Positions 38,901 to 53,900 of a DNA stretch of 64,000 nucleotides are shown piece by piece. Where the stretch lies: contig NC_086178.1 in NCBI RefSeq assembly GCF_023053635.1, positions 27,536,726-27,600,725 on the forward strand, in the 5' to 3' direction. Within the stretch, counting starts at the first letter, position 1. Every line of letters starts with the position of its first letter. The position numbers and the translations under genes were made by a program. The notes beneath the pieces were generated by a model. The model had not been told where the DNA came from. It searched no databases and saw nothing but the letters and a program-made list of their open reading frames with translations. Source of the stretch: Elgaria multicarinata webbii. Its lineage: Eukaryota > Chordata > Lepidosauria > Squamata > Anguidae.

Positions 38901-41900
38901 AAACAAAGATCAGGAGTGAAAGTTAAATCTTTAGTATTAGGTGACCAAAAAGAGTTTGGATTTCCAACATTAAAAAATAGCTATTACTTGAAATTAACGT
39001 AACAGTTGGAAAAGACTAAGCACCAAGGAAGAATATATCAATAAAAATGATAAAAGACCTTTCCACAAGCAATATCAAGAATATGCATCAGTTTGTAGAT
39101 GTGTTACTTGTCAATGTTAGTAGGTGACAGAAAAAAGGAGTTGTATTTTTAAAAAAGCAAATGTACATTGTAGTCAGTGTTGCCTTTTATTTTACTTAGA
39201 TGCAAAAACTACAAAAGCCAAAGATCAGTTGTGCACATAGCCAGAGACATGACACAGAATCTTTCACCCTTGCAAAGCACTTCCAGGCCAAGGGACTGCA
39301 CTGTACAGAGAATGGGCCCCATGTCTTCTAGTGGGTCCAGATGACCAACTATACATCTAGTGATGATGAAGTAGACCCCACCAGGGAAGAAAAGGGCACT
39401 ACATGTGATTAATAATAATCTATCTATGACTCTGGGGACACCCCTAGAAGCGACTTGGGATGTAAATCGGTAGGTTGTGCCAATACCTTAGGTATCGAAA
39501 CTGACAAAATGGTCAAAGGAGTGGCCAAGCATGAGCTCAGAAGTAGTGTGGAGAGAGGATGAATGGACAGCACCACAGCCTGTGTTTTCTGAGGTGGCAG
39601 TGTGGACAATGGTGGAACAGACATTATTGCCCTGGGATTGATGTCGGTGTTGACTGATGTGTTGGTGGTACAGTTGTGTGTATTGGCTGCAGCTGCTGGA
39701 ATGGAGGAGGAGCCACAAATGAACTCTGGTCTAGCGGAGGCTGAGAAACAACTATCCCAATCAAAATGCAACCAGGATCTGTAATATAGCCCAGGAGAAT
39801 GATCTCTCTGAGGAGCAGTACCCCAAGAACATGTAAAATGTAATTTTAATGGTGTTTTTATTCTTTTATTCTATTTGTTCACCACTCTGAAATCTTTGGA
39901 TAGGGAGTGGTACACAAATATTGTAAGTAAACAAATAAACATAGAATCTAGATATCCTCTTGGAAGATTGGTGATCCTGGAGATAGGGAAATCTTTCCCA
40001 GTGATCAATTGGCCTTCGAAGTAAATGCCAGGACAGAAATACCTCTCTAATCTCACCTTCTGTCATAGATGTAATTGGTACAAGATTCTGCACAGGTTTG
40101 GTCCCTGTAGCAGGTTCTGTAAGTTGAGCTTTAAGTGGTATTGGCTAATCGAGCATCAGTGGAGGGGCTATTCTGGCCAACGATACAATCACTACTGATT
40201 GCAGTGTCGGGTCTGTAGCCAGTTCTGACACTGCCTTGTTCGCTTTCTTTTTCTCTGAATCAGGGACAGTGGGGGAGGGTTTCCACCCTAAATTCTTCAC
40301 TAAAGTTTTCTGTACAGATCTCCGTGCCAGTGCAGAGCCCATATGTGTGATGCACAAAGACCATGAAGAAGAAAAATGTTTTTGCACAGCACTAGGTGAT
40401 CAGACAGAGGGTGAGATGGGCCTCTTTTGTGCTGCTCTGTGTTGGGCAGCACTAGAGCATGTGGGCCTCCAGACTGCAAAGGATTGGAAGTCCACTGAAG
40501 GCTGGAGAATGGCTCTGAGAAACCAACATTTTTCTTACAATGTTTCTGTCTGCTGTATAATGCTGAAACACATACAGCATTCCACCTATGGCAAATTGTA
40601 CCTGCTCTTCATGTTCTAGCACTTAGCGGCTTGCTCAGAAACAACTACTACCTACTCCAAGTAAGCAGGGAAGTGATGAACTTGGAATAATTGACAGTGG
40701 GCTTTTTTGTCAATCCTACTGAGATTCCTTCATCATTTTATTCTGTCCCATAGTGATAACTATAGAATGACTATGAGCGTAACCCAGGAATAATAATAAT
40801 AACCCAGGAATAATCAGTATGCTTTCAAGAGTTAATAGAAAAGGCTACAGAGGAGTGGAACAGAACATTATTTTATACTGCACAAGCACAGCATTAATAT
40901 GGCTTAAATGGAGTTAACTGCACCTTATATCCTTCTGTCAATTAGAATTTTTGTTAGTGTTGGAAGATTTACCAGAGAATTCATTGGTACTTCCAAAAAA
41001 CACTACTTCTACAGCATAAGCACTTCTAGCATTTTTATAGTTTTGATTCTTTTAAGCCACACTTTATCAGAAGAATATAAGGTAGTATCATACGTACTTC
41101 AGCATTTTTGCTGTCATTTATAACTTCAGCAGCTCTTTCTTCTAGTGTACTCAGCTGTTCAGTTAAGTCTCGTATGTTCTTTTTATTCTCTTCAATTTCT
41201 TTTTCAGTACGAAGAACAGCATCCTCCGATTTTTTCAGTTTTCTATACATGATAAAAGTAGATATGAAACCTCTTCTCTAGGTACATCTAGACTTTAAGA
41301 ACTTGGAACATAAATCACACTCTAGAAACAACTGATGATATGTGCGAACAATTTCCATGTGCTACTTGGTCATATTTAGGACATTCTGCTTCTGTGGGTT
41401 GGCATCTTTAACAGTTGCCATCCACTGAGTCCATCTGCAGCTTCATCTGTGACTTTCGTTTTGTGGAAAGAGCCTGTAGTATAATGCCAACTCCATGGGA
41501 CCAGAAGAGACTGTCCTATCTCATCAACATATTCCTAGCTATATTGAATCATTGTATGGATATTAACTGTAAGCTGATCTTGGATGAAAAGCAAGATATA
41601 ACATGCAAAATAGTCACAAATGTTTCTGCATTATTAATTGGGTACCTGGCACATATTTTGGTAATCTGAATAACCTACACTTTCATTTTGAAAAAAATCC
41701 ACACATGAACACAGTCCTAACAATTTCACTTTCAGAAAACATCAACCGGAAATATGTACACTTTCTGGAGAAGACCTGAATTACACCTCAAAGGCCTGGC
41801 TCAGACTGTTGGGTCTGTGCAAGAGTGAACAAGCATGCTGCATCATGACTGCTACTTTTCTGAGTTACAAAACTCTGATGCGTGAAACTGGAACTCTGAG

Positions 41901-44900
41901 TTGTTGAAGGAGAAACAGCCTAGAGTTTTAACCCATGGTTTGCTATTCGGTTTAAACAACCCAGAGTTTGTTACATGCGAGCGGAGTCTTATGTTTTTCA
42001 CATATTTAGCCATATTCCTTAATGCTCTCTATTCCATGGCTCTCTATTCCTACTCAATATTCTCTACCTTAACATCCATAACACTTTCTCTCCAAGGTTT
42101 TCCTGTCACCCTATTTCTATGGCAATGCACCAAACAGCATACAATCTAATACACACAGAATTTTGATTCTTGATAACAGAAGGCTTCATTAAAATTAGTA
42201 TGGTTAGAAGCATTACCTTACAGATTTTTAACTGCTTTAAGCCCATAATGAAATGAAGTATAATGTTGATATTTCTATAATATTGGCACATAAAGAATAT
42301 AAAATCATACCTATCTGCTGTCTTGATTGCCACCTGAGCTTTAGTAATAGCAGAAGCACACTGATCTATTTCCTTGTTTATCTTCTCAAGATTGTCTTGG
42401 TGTGCTTTAAGTTTACTATTATTGATTTCAATTATGAGATTATGTAGTCTTTTAACTTCTGCTTCCAATTTACTAGCTTTCGCAGCAACCCTGTCATATT
42501 CTGTCAAACAGAAATTTTAAGAAAATTATCAATATTTTAGTACTAAATAGAATATAAATGCTTAACATATACAAGTTGCTCAAAGTATGACAAGCCTTAT
42601 GCAAACACATTTTTTACATGTTTACAGAATTTACTATTAAGCAATGTTCTGATTGTACTACTTCAACTGCTTCATGGATCAAATACTTTCCCTGAAGAGA
42701 AAATTAAGTATAGCTATTAAAAATTAAGCTGTTTAAACTGAAAGTTATGACTTATTAACAGAAATCCAGTAGACTTTAAGAACAGGTTGCTTACCTGTAA
42801 CTGTGCTTCTTCAAGAGGTCATCCATGCATTCACACATATGGGTTGTGTGCCTATGCAGAACGTTGTAGAGCTGAGAAGCCTGAAAGCAGAAAGCCCCAC
42901 ACTACCCTGTGTGCATGTCTAGGATAAAGCTCTCGCCTACATAATCAGCTCTGAATACCAATGCAATGGCCAAGAAACTGAGCTAGGGATGGAAGGCAGA
43001 TTGCATGAATGCAGAGATGACCACTTGAAGGAGCACCTATGTGCCCAATATGGCAATCAGATTCCTAGAACCTTCTGGAAAGGCAAAGATCAAGTAAAGT
43101 AAACGAACGGAAACATTCAGAACCCTGATTCAAGGTAGCAAGGATGGCCTTAATTGCTTTCATCTGAAAATGGAACAAGCTACTTCTGCATTTTGTAATT
43201 TGTGGACTTATAAACATTAATTGTGAATCCATCCTCAATTATATTTCACTGAAAAGTCTCCTTACCTTCTTTTAAAGTATTACATTTTTTCTCCATTTCT
43301 TTTTGCTTGATTTTATCTGGAGCAGAAGCAATGACATTTGCTTCAAGTTCTTTAACCTGGACTTTTAAGTGAGCTTCCTGCTCCGATAAACTCTAAAGAA
43401 TACAAACAGGCCTGTTAGTTGTTTACACAAAATCAGATTTGTTTAGCCCAATTGCCATTCTGAAAAAAGAAACCGTGAGCAGCAACCAAAGCACCATAGT
43501 AGATATGTAAAACTTCTGTAATTTTGAAGCCATGGGATTGGGGGGGGGGGGGAATGGGTGTTTCCCATTTTTTTCTGGGGGGAAATCTGAAATTTTGGGG
43601 GAAATGGGGAAAAAAATGCAAGATTAGCACTTTTTACAGATTGAAAGCCACTTTGTTACTTTAGGAGCATAAAATGTAATTATTTACAAGTTGGTTTCAC
43701 ATAAAATTATTACATTTGGTATATTAAAAGTACAGTGTATTCAAACAATTATTACAAATTGAATTTACTTAAAAATTTTACTTTTTTTAAAAAAAAACAA
43801 ATGGAGCTACAAGCTCATGAACTGTAAGAAACCCCTGAACTGTAAGGAAACCCTCTGGTTTTGTCAGTTTATGAGGAGCAGGCAAAAAACAATTTTAAAA
43901 AACCCAGAAGAAACCATCAACGTTAGTAACAAAGAAAAATATTTACATCTCCGCTAGTCCTCCACAGTGTCAAGCAGACATAAAGCACACATTCCCATAA
44001 AAAGAACTGAGAAAAAGGGGGGACCAAGATTCAGTGAATATGCATGAAATTCAATCAGACTCATTTTCTGAGCGATAGCTATCACTATCACTATCAGTCT
44101 GTTTCAATGGCAGTGCCCCCTAGAGGCAGAAAGGAAGTTCGCTTGGCACCTACATTATATGCTTTTAGACGCCAGGTGAAGACCTTTTTATTCTCCCAAC
44201 ATTTTAACAATCTATAAATACATTTTAACATGGTGTTTTAAATTTGTAATTTTGCATTGATGCTGTTTTTATCTGGTTGAGCTTTTTTATTGTATTTTAT
44301 ATTATGGTTTTATACTGTTGTTTTATATTATGAATGGTTTTAATTTCTCCGTGAGCCCCTGCCAAAGGAAGTGAGGCAGGTGGCTACTAGGAGGAGGGCT
44401 TTCTCCGCTGTGGCACCCCGGTTGTGGAACGAGCTCCCCAGAGAGGTCCGCCTGGTGCCTACACTGTATTGCTTTCATCGCCAGCTGAAGACCTTTTAAC
44501 ACTTAATTTTAACTTAAATTTAAATTTTACTGTTTTAACTCTGTATTTTAATCTTATATCAACTTTGCTGTGTGGTTTTATCCTGGTTGCGCTTTTTATA
44601 CTGTATTTCGTAATTGTGTTTTAACCTGTTGGGTGTTTTACTGTGGTTTTAATTTTTGTGAACCGCCCAGAGAGCTTCGGCTATTGGGCGGTATAAAAAT
44701 GTAATAAATAAATAAAAATAAATAAATAAATAAATAGATTTTAGAAATCATTTGGAGAAGTAAACATATGAACACCTTGTCTTAAACATTTTATTCATCA
44801 TGCAAAAATAAAACATTCCATAAACTATTTTTCTTCATTTCCCCCCCAAATTTTCAGGTGGAAAAAATAAAAAAAGGCTTTGGGGGAAAAAAGGGTTTCC

Positions 44901-47900
44901 CCGAATTTTTCCAGGTCTTCACATCTCTAACCATGAACAGTGTGAAATTCATACAAGTTCCCTCCTTTCAGCAGCAGCCCTCTCAAGAGTCCTCTGCCCT
45001 ACTGAGCAAAACTTCATGATGTGCAAGGTGCTGTTATCAGAAGGAAATAATCATCCATATATAGAGGCACTTTTCGCCTGCTCACAGGGTGGTGGTTGAC
45101 CCCAGCTGTAACTTTTTAATTATATGCCAGTTCAGAAATGTCAATTTTATTGTTTTTTATAAACAACATCAGAATTATAAAAATGTTTTGCATTTTTCAG
45201 AATTACAATCAACATAAGAAGTGTTTTGTTTGTTTGTTTGTTTATTTCAGTCATAGACCAGCACAGCAGAAAACATCATCACAATAATAATGCTGGATGA
45301 GAGCAAGTGTCCATCTCGTCTAGCATTCTGCTCACACAGTGGCCAACCAACTGTCGACCAGGAACCCACAAGGAGGACACGAGTGCAACAGCACCCTCCC
45401 GCCTATATACAAATACTTGAAAGTACTCCAAGAGAGATTTGGATACCTCCTCCTTATGCATGGATGACGCTATTTTGGCAACATGGGAATTGAAATCGGT
45501 ACTAGTATATTTAAGTAGGAATGGCAATTTAATGTTTCAGTATGTCTGAAAAACCTGTGTCTGGCTACGTTAAGAGTGAGCACTCTCAGCTGAAGTTGCT
45601 GATTACCTGAATACTTGCACTGTACTTTTCTAATGTGTTTTTCATTTCTCTGACACTCTGGCGCAATTTTGTTATCATTTCCTCAAGCTGCACTTTCTGT
45701 TCTTGATATTGCATTGCTTTTTGGGAATTCTTTTGCAGGTGAGATTCCATTTCATTTACCTGCAAAACCAAAAGTATAAAATGTTAAAATGTTGACACCA
45801 CCTAGATAACTTGCATATCAAGAAACCAATGCAGTTCAATACTTTAGTGTTTGTATTGATTAAGCTATTTTTAGTGAATGAGATGAAAGGCAAGTATTTT
45901 TGAAACAGCCAGAACAAGTACAAGGTGAGAAACATGAGGAGAAAATGTGTTGTCAGAGGTAGCAAAAAAAAAAAAAAGTTTAGGAGCAAAAGAACTAGAG
46001 AAGGTTTGGAAACTAGAGAGAACACCAATCTAAAATATAGTGTTTTTAAGGAAGCATAACACTCTTGAAGATTATAGTTAAAGTACTAATAGCAGTAGAC
46101 CAAAGAATCCAATTTTTGAAGAGCCAAGGCTAACAGTTTGAATATTTTGTGAAAGGATTACTGAATTTCAACAGCTAAATCCAGCTGCCAGAAAAACCAG
46201 TAACAGATTTTTGGGAGTCTGTGTTCCCCAGTTCAAAATGGCATTTGCAAAGTTTTCTTCCCTTTCACCTTTCTGATGGGCTGAGGTGGGAACACTTTTA
46301 CTGTATACAGAAGCACCTTTACTGTATTCTTGCTGTCTAATGGAAATAATTTTTGGTTACTAAGTCCAGACATAATTTGGGGACCCCTTTCTCCCACCAT
46401 GCAAAAACAACAAGAAAGGAGAACCAAGTAATAAGATACTGTTGCATCATTTGTAAAGCCTGTGAACATTCCCACAGGGTGTTAAGAAGGAAAGAAGTGC
46501 AATTATGACTCAAATTGAGAATGTGGGTTACTCAAAACAATTATGGATGTGAACTCCATAAAGCTCTTTAATGGGTAACTCCCAAACTGCAGACCACAAT
46601 AAATTTATTAAAAGCTTATCAGTCCAAAGCACCTATCCACAGAGCAGGTGTGCAGAACCTTAGGCCTATGGACAAAATCCACCCCTCCAGGTTCCCCAGA
46701 CGGCCCCACCCCGTTCCACAACTGCCAATCATTTGGTCGTTTCCTGGCTTTGCATGTTTTTCTCCCTTTCTAAAAAGTTGAAATGTCTCTCCTAAGGCTT
46801 AGTTGCTGGCAATCAGAGCTTTAAGCTCAAATATATTAGCATTTTGGGTATTTTGGCTCCACTCTTCTAGTTTGGTGTCATGGAGGCATCCAACAATGGG
46901 TTAAATTTCCCCTACTGGCTACGGAGACTGGGATTATATGACCTTAATTTTTCATCACTAGCCTTAGTGCTGCTAGACTCTGCCCAGTTCCTTTCTGTGG
47001 CTGAGCATGAGACAGAATACAATCTGAGAACAAAAGGGGGAAAAAATCAAAGACAATGTCAGCCAATGACTTGAAAAAAATGCAGTTCTTAAAGAGCGAA
47101 GTTCCTGATGACGCACTAAGTGTAGCAGTCAAAAGAGAACTGAAGAGAGAGTGGGAACCTGATACAGCATGCACAGTAGGATGGTGGGGGAAAATTCCCA
47201 CCAAAACGATCCTCAGCTATGGAAGTTTCCCAAAGTTAGGCTCTGTGCAAGCACAGAGCCCATATTTATTTATTGCGTTTTTATACCGCCCAACAGCCAA
47301 AGCTCCGTGGGCGGTTCACAAAAACTAAAACCATTCAAAGTATAAAACAACCAGTATAAAAACATGATATAAAATACACGTTAAAAAGTGATTAAAAACA
47401 TACCACATATGATTAAAACATCTTTAAAACATCCTTAAAACATTCTAAAATTTCACTGGATAGGCCTGCCTGAATAGATCTGTCTTTAGAATCATAGAAT
47501 AGCAGAGTTGGAAGGGGCCTACAAGGTCATCGAGTCCAACCCCCTGCTCGATGCAGGAATCCACCCTAAAGCATCCCTGACAGATGGTTGTCCAGCTGCC
47601 TCTTGAAGGCCTCTAATGTGGGAGAGCCCACAACCTCCCTAGGTAACTGATTCCATTGTTGTACTGCTCTTGTACTGCTCTTTATTGCTTTTGTAAACTC
47701 TAAAAGACTGTCAAGTTGACGAATCTCCTCCGGCAGGCCATTCCACAATCTGTAGGTATCACATATGTGTGATAACTATGGTACAGAGGACAGCACCAGC
47801 ATATCTGTACTCATAAGCAATGCAGTATGTGAGTCAACCACTGATTGATTAGGATGTGGTTGGATGCCTCTGTCACCAATCTGAAGGAACCTTCACAGTA

Positions 47901-50900
47901 AATGTATCAATGTATCTTCTCAGTTTGATGTAAGCATATATCAAACAATGGGATATGTTTTATCTTACCATTTCTATCTATGAAAGATAACAGTGGTTGA
48001 AATTATGAGGAAGAATGTGCTGTAGTATGCTTCTTCCAAAGGCTGCCACAACAGAGACAAAGGTATCCAGTCTGTAGGATTAAATGAAGGTGCTGCATGT
48101 GGTTTATGTAGCAGCCCTACATATTTCTCTGTGGGGTGTGTTAGTGGAAATGTCTGCGGATCTAGATGGGTACCTAGGTGAGTGAGTTGCGATATGAAGT
48201 TTAGGCACATCGCAGTCCCCCAAAATATCCAGGGTGCTTTTTAAGACTAGTTTTGGAGTGTGTTGTCATTAATATGCTGATGACACACAGCTCTATTTCT
48301 CCTTAACTTCATCAGGTGAGGCTGTGGATATGCTAAAGGGGTGCCGGGTTGCAGCAATGGGCTAGTAAACAGAGGCTAATAAACGGAAACTCAATTTAGA
48401 CAAGACTGAGATGCTGTTATTGGTGGTTCTTCTGACTGGATAGCGGGTGCTCAACCTGTTCTGGATGGAGTTGCACTCACTCTGAAAGAACAGGTTCCCC
48501 ACTTGGCGCCAACATTGTTATTGTTTCGGCACCAATTAAGACCTTCCCCTAGTCTCAGGCTTTTGACGGCATATGATAAGGTGTTAATCAGGTCCTGGAC
48601 TTTTCTTACTGTTGATCATTTAAAATTGCTTAGAGATATACAAATGTGTGTGTTTGTGTGGTCTGTTAATATCTTTGTATGTAAATGATTTTTATACTAG
48701 TATAGAAATGTAACAGATGAAATTTAATGAAAATAAGCTGAGGGTGATATAATGACGAGATGGAGGCACTGTAGATAGGTGATTCCTGTATCCAGGAATT
48801 AGGGAAGCTGTCTGCTCTGGATGGGGTTACATTTCCTCTGAAGGATCAAGTTTGGAACTTGGGTGTGCTCTAGATTCATAATTGTCTAGGGAGGTACAAG
48901 TGATCTCCACAGCAAGGGGTGCCCCTTTCTAACTTCAGCTGGTATGCTAGCTACTACAGTTCCTAGAGAGGGATAGCTTGTCCACAGTGATCCATGCACT
49001 GGTAAACTCAAGAATGACTACTGCAATTCACGTTGTCCCAGAAACTGCAGCTAGGCTGTTAAGTGAGACAGGCCACTGGGAACATATTACACGTTCTGAA
49101 AGAGTTGCACTTGCTACCAATAAGCTGCCAGGTCAAGATCAAGGTGCTTATCTAAAGCCCTACAAGGCTTAGGACCCAGTTACCTGATGGAACGCCTTCT
49201 CCCTTATGTAGCTGCCCGGCTATTAAGTTCGAATGGGGATACCCTCTTGACAGTGCTGCATGTGCTTGGAGTTGATATACAGCAACTTGATAGAGAATAT
49301 TCTCGATACAGGCGCTTTGACTGTGGAACTACCTCCCTCTCATATATGGATGGCATCATGTCTTACAAGCTTTCAGTGCTAGCTAAAGACCTCTTTGTTT
49401 ATCCAGGCTTTTGATTAAATTTAAATTAAAGCAGGGAAGAAATACCTTAAATAATAAATAAACAAATAAATAAATGATGTAATACACTGGTATCTCTAAC
49501 CTTTTTAGCAGTTTGAGAAATGTTAGGCCCTAGATCTTTGGCAGGCATTGCCATCTGATGGTCAGAAATGGTAATACACTGAATATCCACATCCCAAGAT
49601 GGAGTCTTGTTTTGGCATGAAAGTGGGGATGCTAGGGATAAAAGCCAGCACCCTCTTTGCTGATTCACCCTAAGGGAGAGATTTAGCTGAGAGAGGTAAA
49701 CCCAAGGAGCTGAGTAGCAGGGGAAACAACTGGGTGGAATCTAGCAACACCATGACAAAAATCTATGTCACATCATCATTGTTATTGATCCCTGCCTTCC
49801 TGGAAAATAGTGGGAATTAATCCATTGTTGGATGCCTCATACCAAACTGAGAAATGCTGCTCTAAATATAGCAAAGTTACTTAGAACCTCTTCACATACA
49901 TTGTTTTTCTTACATGGAGACAATCATGTAGGTAAATCCAAGGATTCCACCATTATAAGCCCAAGTTAATTTTATATAATCACCCTGAGCTGTGATTAAT
50001 CTCAACTATTGTTTATTGAAACAAGCGAGCTTCAGACATACAGAATTGAAGTTGGCTTAATTTAGCAAACCATTGTTTAGGCTAAACAGTTTGTCTGGGT
50101 TCAGATGAGATGGCAAACTACAGTTAGTTAAAAAAAAAAATCAGTACTGATCTGGGCTATTCCAGACAAGGAAAAAGTCTGAGAGCCAAAGCTAATTCTT
50201 CTAACAATAAACTAAGGTTATTAAATGTCTGCACACAGCCAGTAGGAAACCAACTCTATTTTATGGATACTAGGAAACACAGGACATCTGACAGAGCCCA
50301 AAATGTGAGAATATTAAACTTGCAAATATTTAACTCCAAGATGTCCATGGTGTGGTGATTATTTCTCACTGACAAGTTGGGGTACTGCAGTGTCTCAGCA
50401 TCACATCAATATAAGTATCACAAGTTAATTCCTATCTGGCTGTACACAGACTAATAGTAAAACCCTATGCATACATACTCAGAACGAAGACCCCTAGCAT
50501 TCAATGTAATGCCATAATGTGCTTAAAACTGAAGCCCAAGAAGTCATGTTTTATATTTTTTTAGTTCAATGTTTCTGAAAAAGAATATTTTAACATTGAG
50601 GATTTCCCCCCAGAATTCCAATTATGCAATTATTTAAAGAATTCATTCACTTTTCAGCCAAAAGTCCCCCAAGTGTACCAACCTCATCTTCTGATGTTTC
50701 AACTACAGCAGAGGATCCCATTCTGCCCTTCATTACTTTTCCACCACCTCCAGTCATTGTCCCTATGGGATGATCAAAAAACAGATCAGAACTGCTAATT
50801 TCACATTCAGATTCAGTTTTTAAATGCAATTTTGTATTTTAAAAATACCTGACTGTTCAATAATTTGTCCTTGCAAAGTTACGACTCTCCATCTCTTGTC

Positions 50901-53900
50901 TTTTTGGAATGCAACTCGGGTGGCTTGATCCAGGTTATTTGCTACCAAAGTATCACGTAACGCAAAATAAAAGGCTTGGCGAACCTTCTCATCTTTAACT
51001 TTTACCATGTCAAACAGGCGAGGAGTGTTTTCTGGAGTCTGGATTTTGCCCATGCTTTTCTCCCATACTGCCATCTAGAGGAGGATGAAAATCACCACAA
51101 AAGAAGTCACATTAACGATTAGTAATAATTGCACAGGCGTTTGATCCATATATCTAAATTTCACTTTTGTAGGCTTTTATTTGCAGTACAAATAAGTTTT
51201 GAAATACTTTCTTGCAGTGCAATCTTATGCATGTACACTTGGAAGAAAGTCTCACTGTATCCATTGAGGCTTGTTCCCTAATAAGTTTGTTTAGGATTGC
51301 AGCCTGACATAGCTTTCCTTTATGTGGATGAACAAACAAGATGACTGTCAGCCTGAATCTGCTTTGATTACATAATTGGCCTTCTGAGATAAAAACAGAA
51401 TTTTTTAATATTCATAAGATGATGAACAATGCTAGTAAAACTATTTACATAGATTGTAATAAGATGCAGTCCATTAGCATTAGAGATTAAGGGAACAATC
51501 CAATCCAGAGAGTCACCAGCTTCTGAACTCAGATGCTAACAAGTATCCAACGTAGGGTGGGAGTAGAACGGCAGCTCCGCACTCCAGCTGCCCTGCATTT
51601 CTGCTCAAGGGTCAATTTTGCCCATCTAGCAGTGGTGCCTCGGAGGGGGAGGGAAAAAGGCTGAGGTGGCCATAGGAAAGAGTGTAAGGCAGCCGCCCTG
51701 GTCTCCTCCCTCCCCAGCCATGCTCCCTTCCCCCATCTCTGTGCTCTGTTTTGCAAGCACAAGGGGGAGCGCATTTTCCTGTGTCTGAGCTCGGAGCCAG
51801 GAAACTGAATTATTCTATACTCCCCTGGACACTGTGTGGTGGGTATAGGATTGCTCTTTAAGTAACTTCTTTAATATAGCTTTCTATTCAAATAGAAACA
51901 CTTTCCCCATAGCTACATCAATGGCCTGTTTCAGACAACATGCTAAACCATGCTGCTTAACCACAAAATGGTTAATGGTTAAGCAGCATGGTTTAGCGTG
52001 TTGTCTGAAACAGGCCAATGTATTTTGTCAGCTAAAACTGTTTATACAATATTACTGTACATACAAGAAAAATGCTATACCAGTGGTATTAAAACGTTAC
52101 TAAAATTAATGGAAATACAATACACCTATACAATGATTGTACTATCTCCATAAGTTATTTTGGAAAGACGTTGTAACATCAACACAATCTGGATACAGTA
52201 GTAATTTAATTCATTTACACATTTTGAGATTTCTCCAACTTAAAAAATATTCATTAATTTGCTAAAACTAATACAAACCTTGTCAAGTCCTATAAAAGTT
52301 GCTACTCCAATGTTTTGTTTCTTCAAGAAATTAACGCATACTTGAGCTGTATCAATGGTATCGACAACTATGTGATCTAATGCTCCACATGATGATGAAA
52401 TTGCAACATCATACTTTTCATCTATAGCTCCTAAGTCACCCTATCAGCAAAAACAAATAACAAAAAACCATATAGCACATACATAGCAATAGCAATGTAC
52501 CATGGAAACATTTTAATGCAGTCAGACTCTTTGCATCTAAAATTCACTATTAAAGACACCTGTGTAATATTAGGAAATCGGAAGAAAGAAGCCGCAGCCC
52601 AAAACTGAGTTAGGTACACCTACTGAAATGGCTTAAGCATAGCTGATTCTGCAGCAGATATGAACAGAATTTTATCTGTCCTGGACTTTTAAGAATTGCT
52701 TCAGTTACCATTTCAATGCTCTTTCCACATCGAAGCAATGCCTTTTCAACATACACTCTCCCAAGAGTGGATTGATTTGGGACAGAACTCTCTCCAAGAA
52801 CCCTCAGAAAGAGGTGTTAACTAAGATGAGAGGACAGACTGGATCAAAGGATCATGTAAAATGGAGGGGATCCTCAAAATGAAAAGACCCAGGTTCACAC
52901 ATACCTGCCTTGAACTCTTGCTTTTCGAAGCAGCTAACTTTGGATTAAATTCATGACAGCCTCAAAGGGCACTTTGGCAAGAGCATTCATAGCTATGCTC
53001 AGCATCCAGACTGGGGGGCAGGGAGATCACCACAGAGGGAAACGATACTTTTTGGGGGGGGGCGCAGGAATCTCAACATGTGGATGAATGGAAATAAAGG
53101 GATTTTGATTGCAAACAGAAATGCTGCTGCCAAGTATTTTAGCATTTTTCTTTAAGACTCTCAAGAAAAGGTGCTGCTACAAGTACAAAAGAACATCTAA
53201 AACCGGAGCTTCATGTGCCAGTCCAACAATGGGAGGATCACCAGTAAGAGAATCTGTTTCTAGGTGATTGCCCAAAGACCATCAGTCGATTGTTTACAAG
53301 ACCCTAGAATGCTGGCCAACTACAACTTTCAACGGAAAGGTGACTAGGCATATGACTGCAGAGCTGGATACAAGACAGATGCCTATAACTGAATAGTCCA
53401 ATATTGAGATCTTCAGCTAAAAAACAGCTTTAAAGCCTGATTTACCTTTGAACAAGATTAAACAATATTCAATGTTTCCCCCGCACTAGTGGGACCTACC
53501 AGTAGTGCAATGAGACACTGTCTCTGAAGCTATTGGAAACAAGTTGAAAAACTTGGCTTTTAGAATGGGGCACGTCAGTGGAGTTTGCAGAAGGGAGCTC
53601 CACTGATCTGTCCCATTCTGGAAACTAGTGTTTCTGCTCATTTCTGGGGTTGGCTCTGCTCGTGGAACTGGTGGCACAGTGGCAGTATTGGATTCTGCCC
53701 TCTGTCTTCACAGTGGGCTCTTTTCTTTTTTTTAACCACAGAACTTTATTCATACTCTTTCCCTTCTATTTAGTGAAAGCATTTATTTCTAGCGTTATAA
53801 CCTTTCCCTTCATTTAGAAATAAACATTTATCTCAGTGCGAGGATTGTGCTGTCTTCCTCTCAAAAGGTGGGATTGACTGAAGGATCCAGCTCCACCAAC

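Larger units (their letters stand above)
43393..45606 (-). other. SMC4 intron with L2 tails
   Basis: A 2.2 kb intron. Two L2 3' fragments lie at 44110-44735 and a degenerate antisense CR1 piece at about 45280-45395. Poly-G and poly-A runs occur near 43540 and 43785. Confidence 0.7.
45760..50682 (-). other. SMC4 intron, 4.9 kb, with L2 and CR1 copies
   Basis: Contains an antisense L2 tail interrupted by a CR1 tail (47262-47760) and a long degenerate sense L2 (48265-49470). The stretches 45760-47260 and 49470-50680 show nothing recognisable. Confidence 0.7.
51075..52278 (-). other. SMC4 intron with two inverted-repeat elements
   Basis: A 1.2 kb intron holding a probable MITE at about 51495-51860 and the near-perfect palindrome at 51922-52017. 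No other feature seen. Confidence 0.7.

Noticed and set aside
51922-52017. The palindrome as MIR15B or MIR16-2, which lie in human SMC4.
   Set aside because: Its arm contains taagcagcatggttta, which only superficially resembles miR-15b (tagcagcacatcatggttta). Arm pairing is near perfect, unlike a conserved microRNA hairpin, and the host intron is in the hinge region, not the 5' part.
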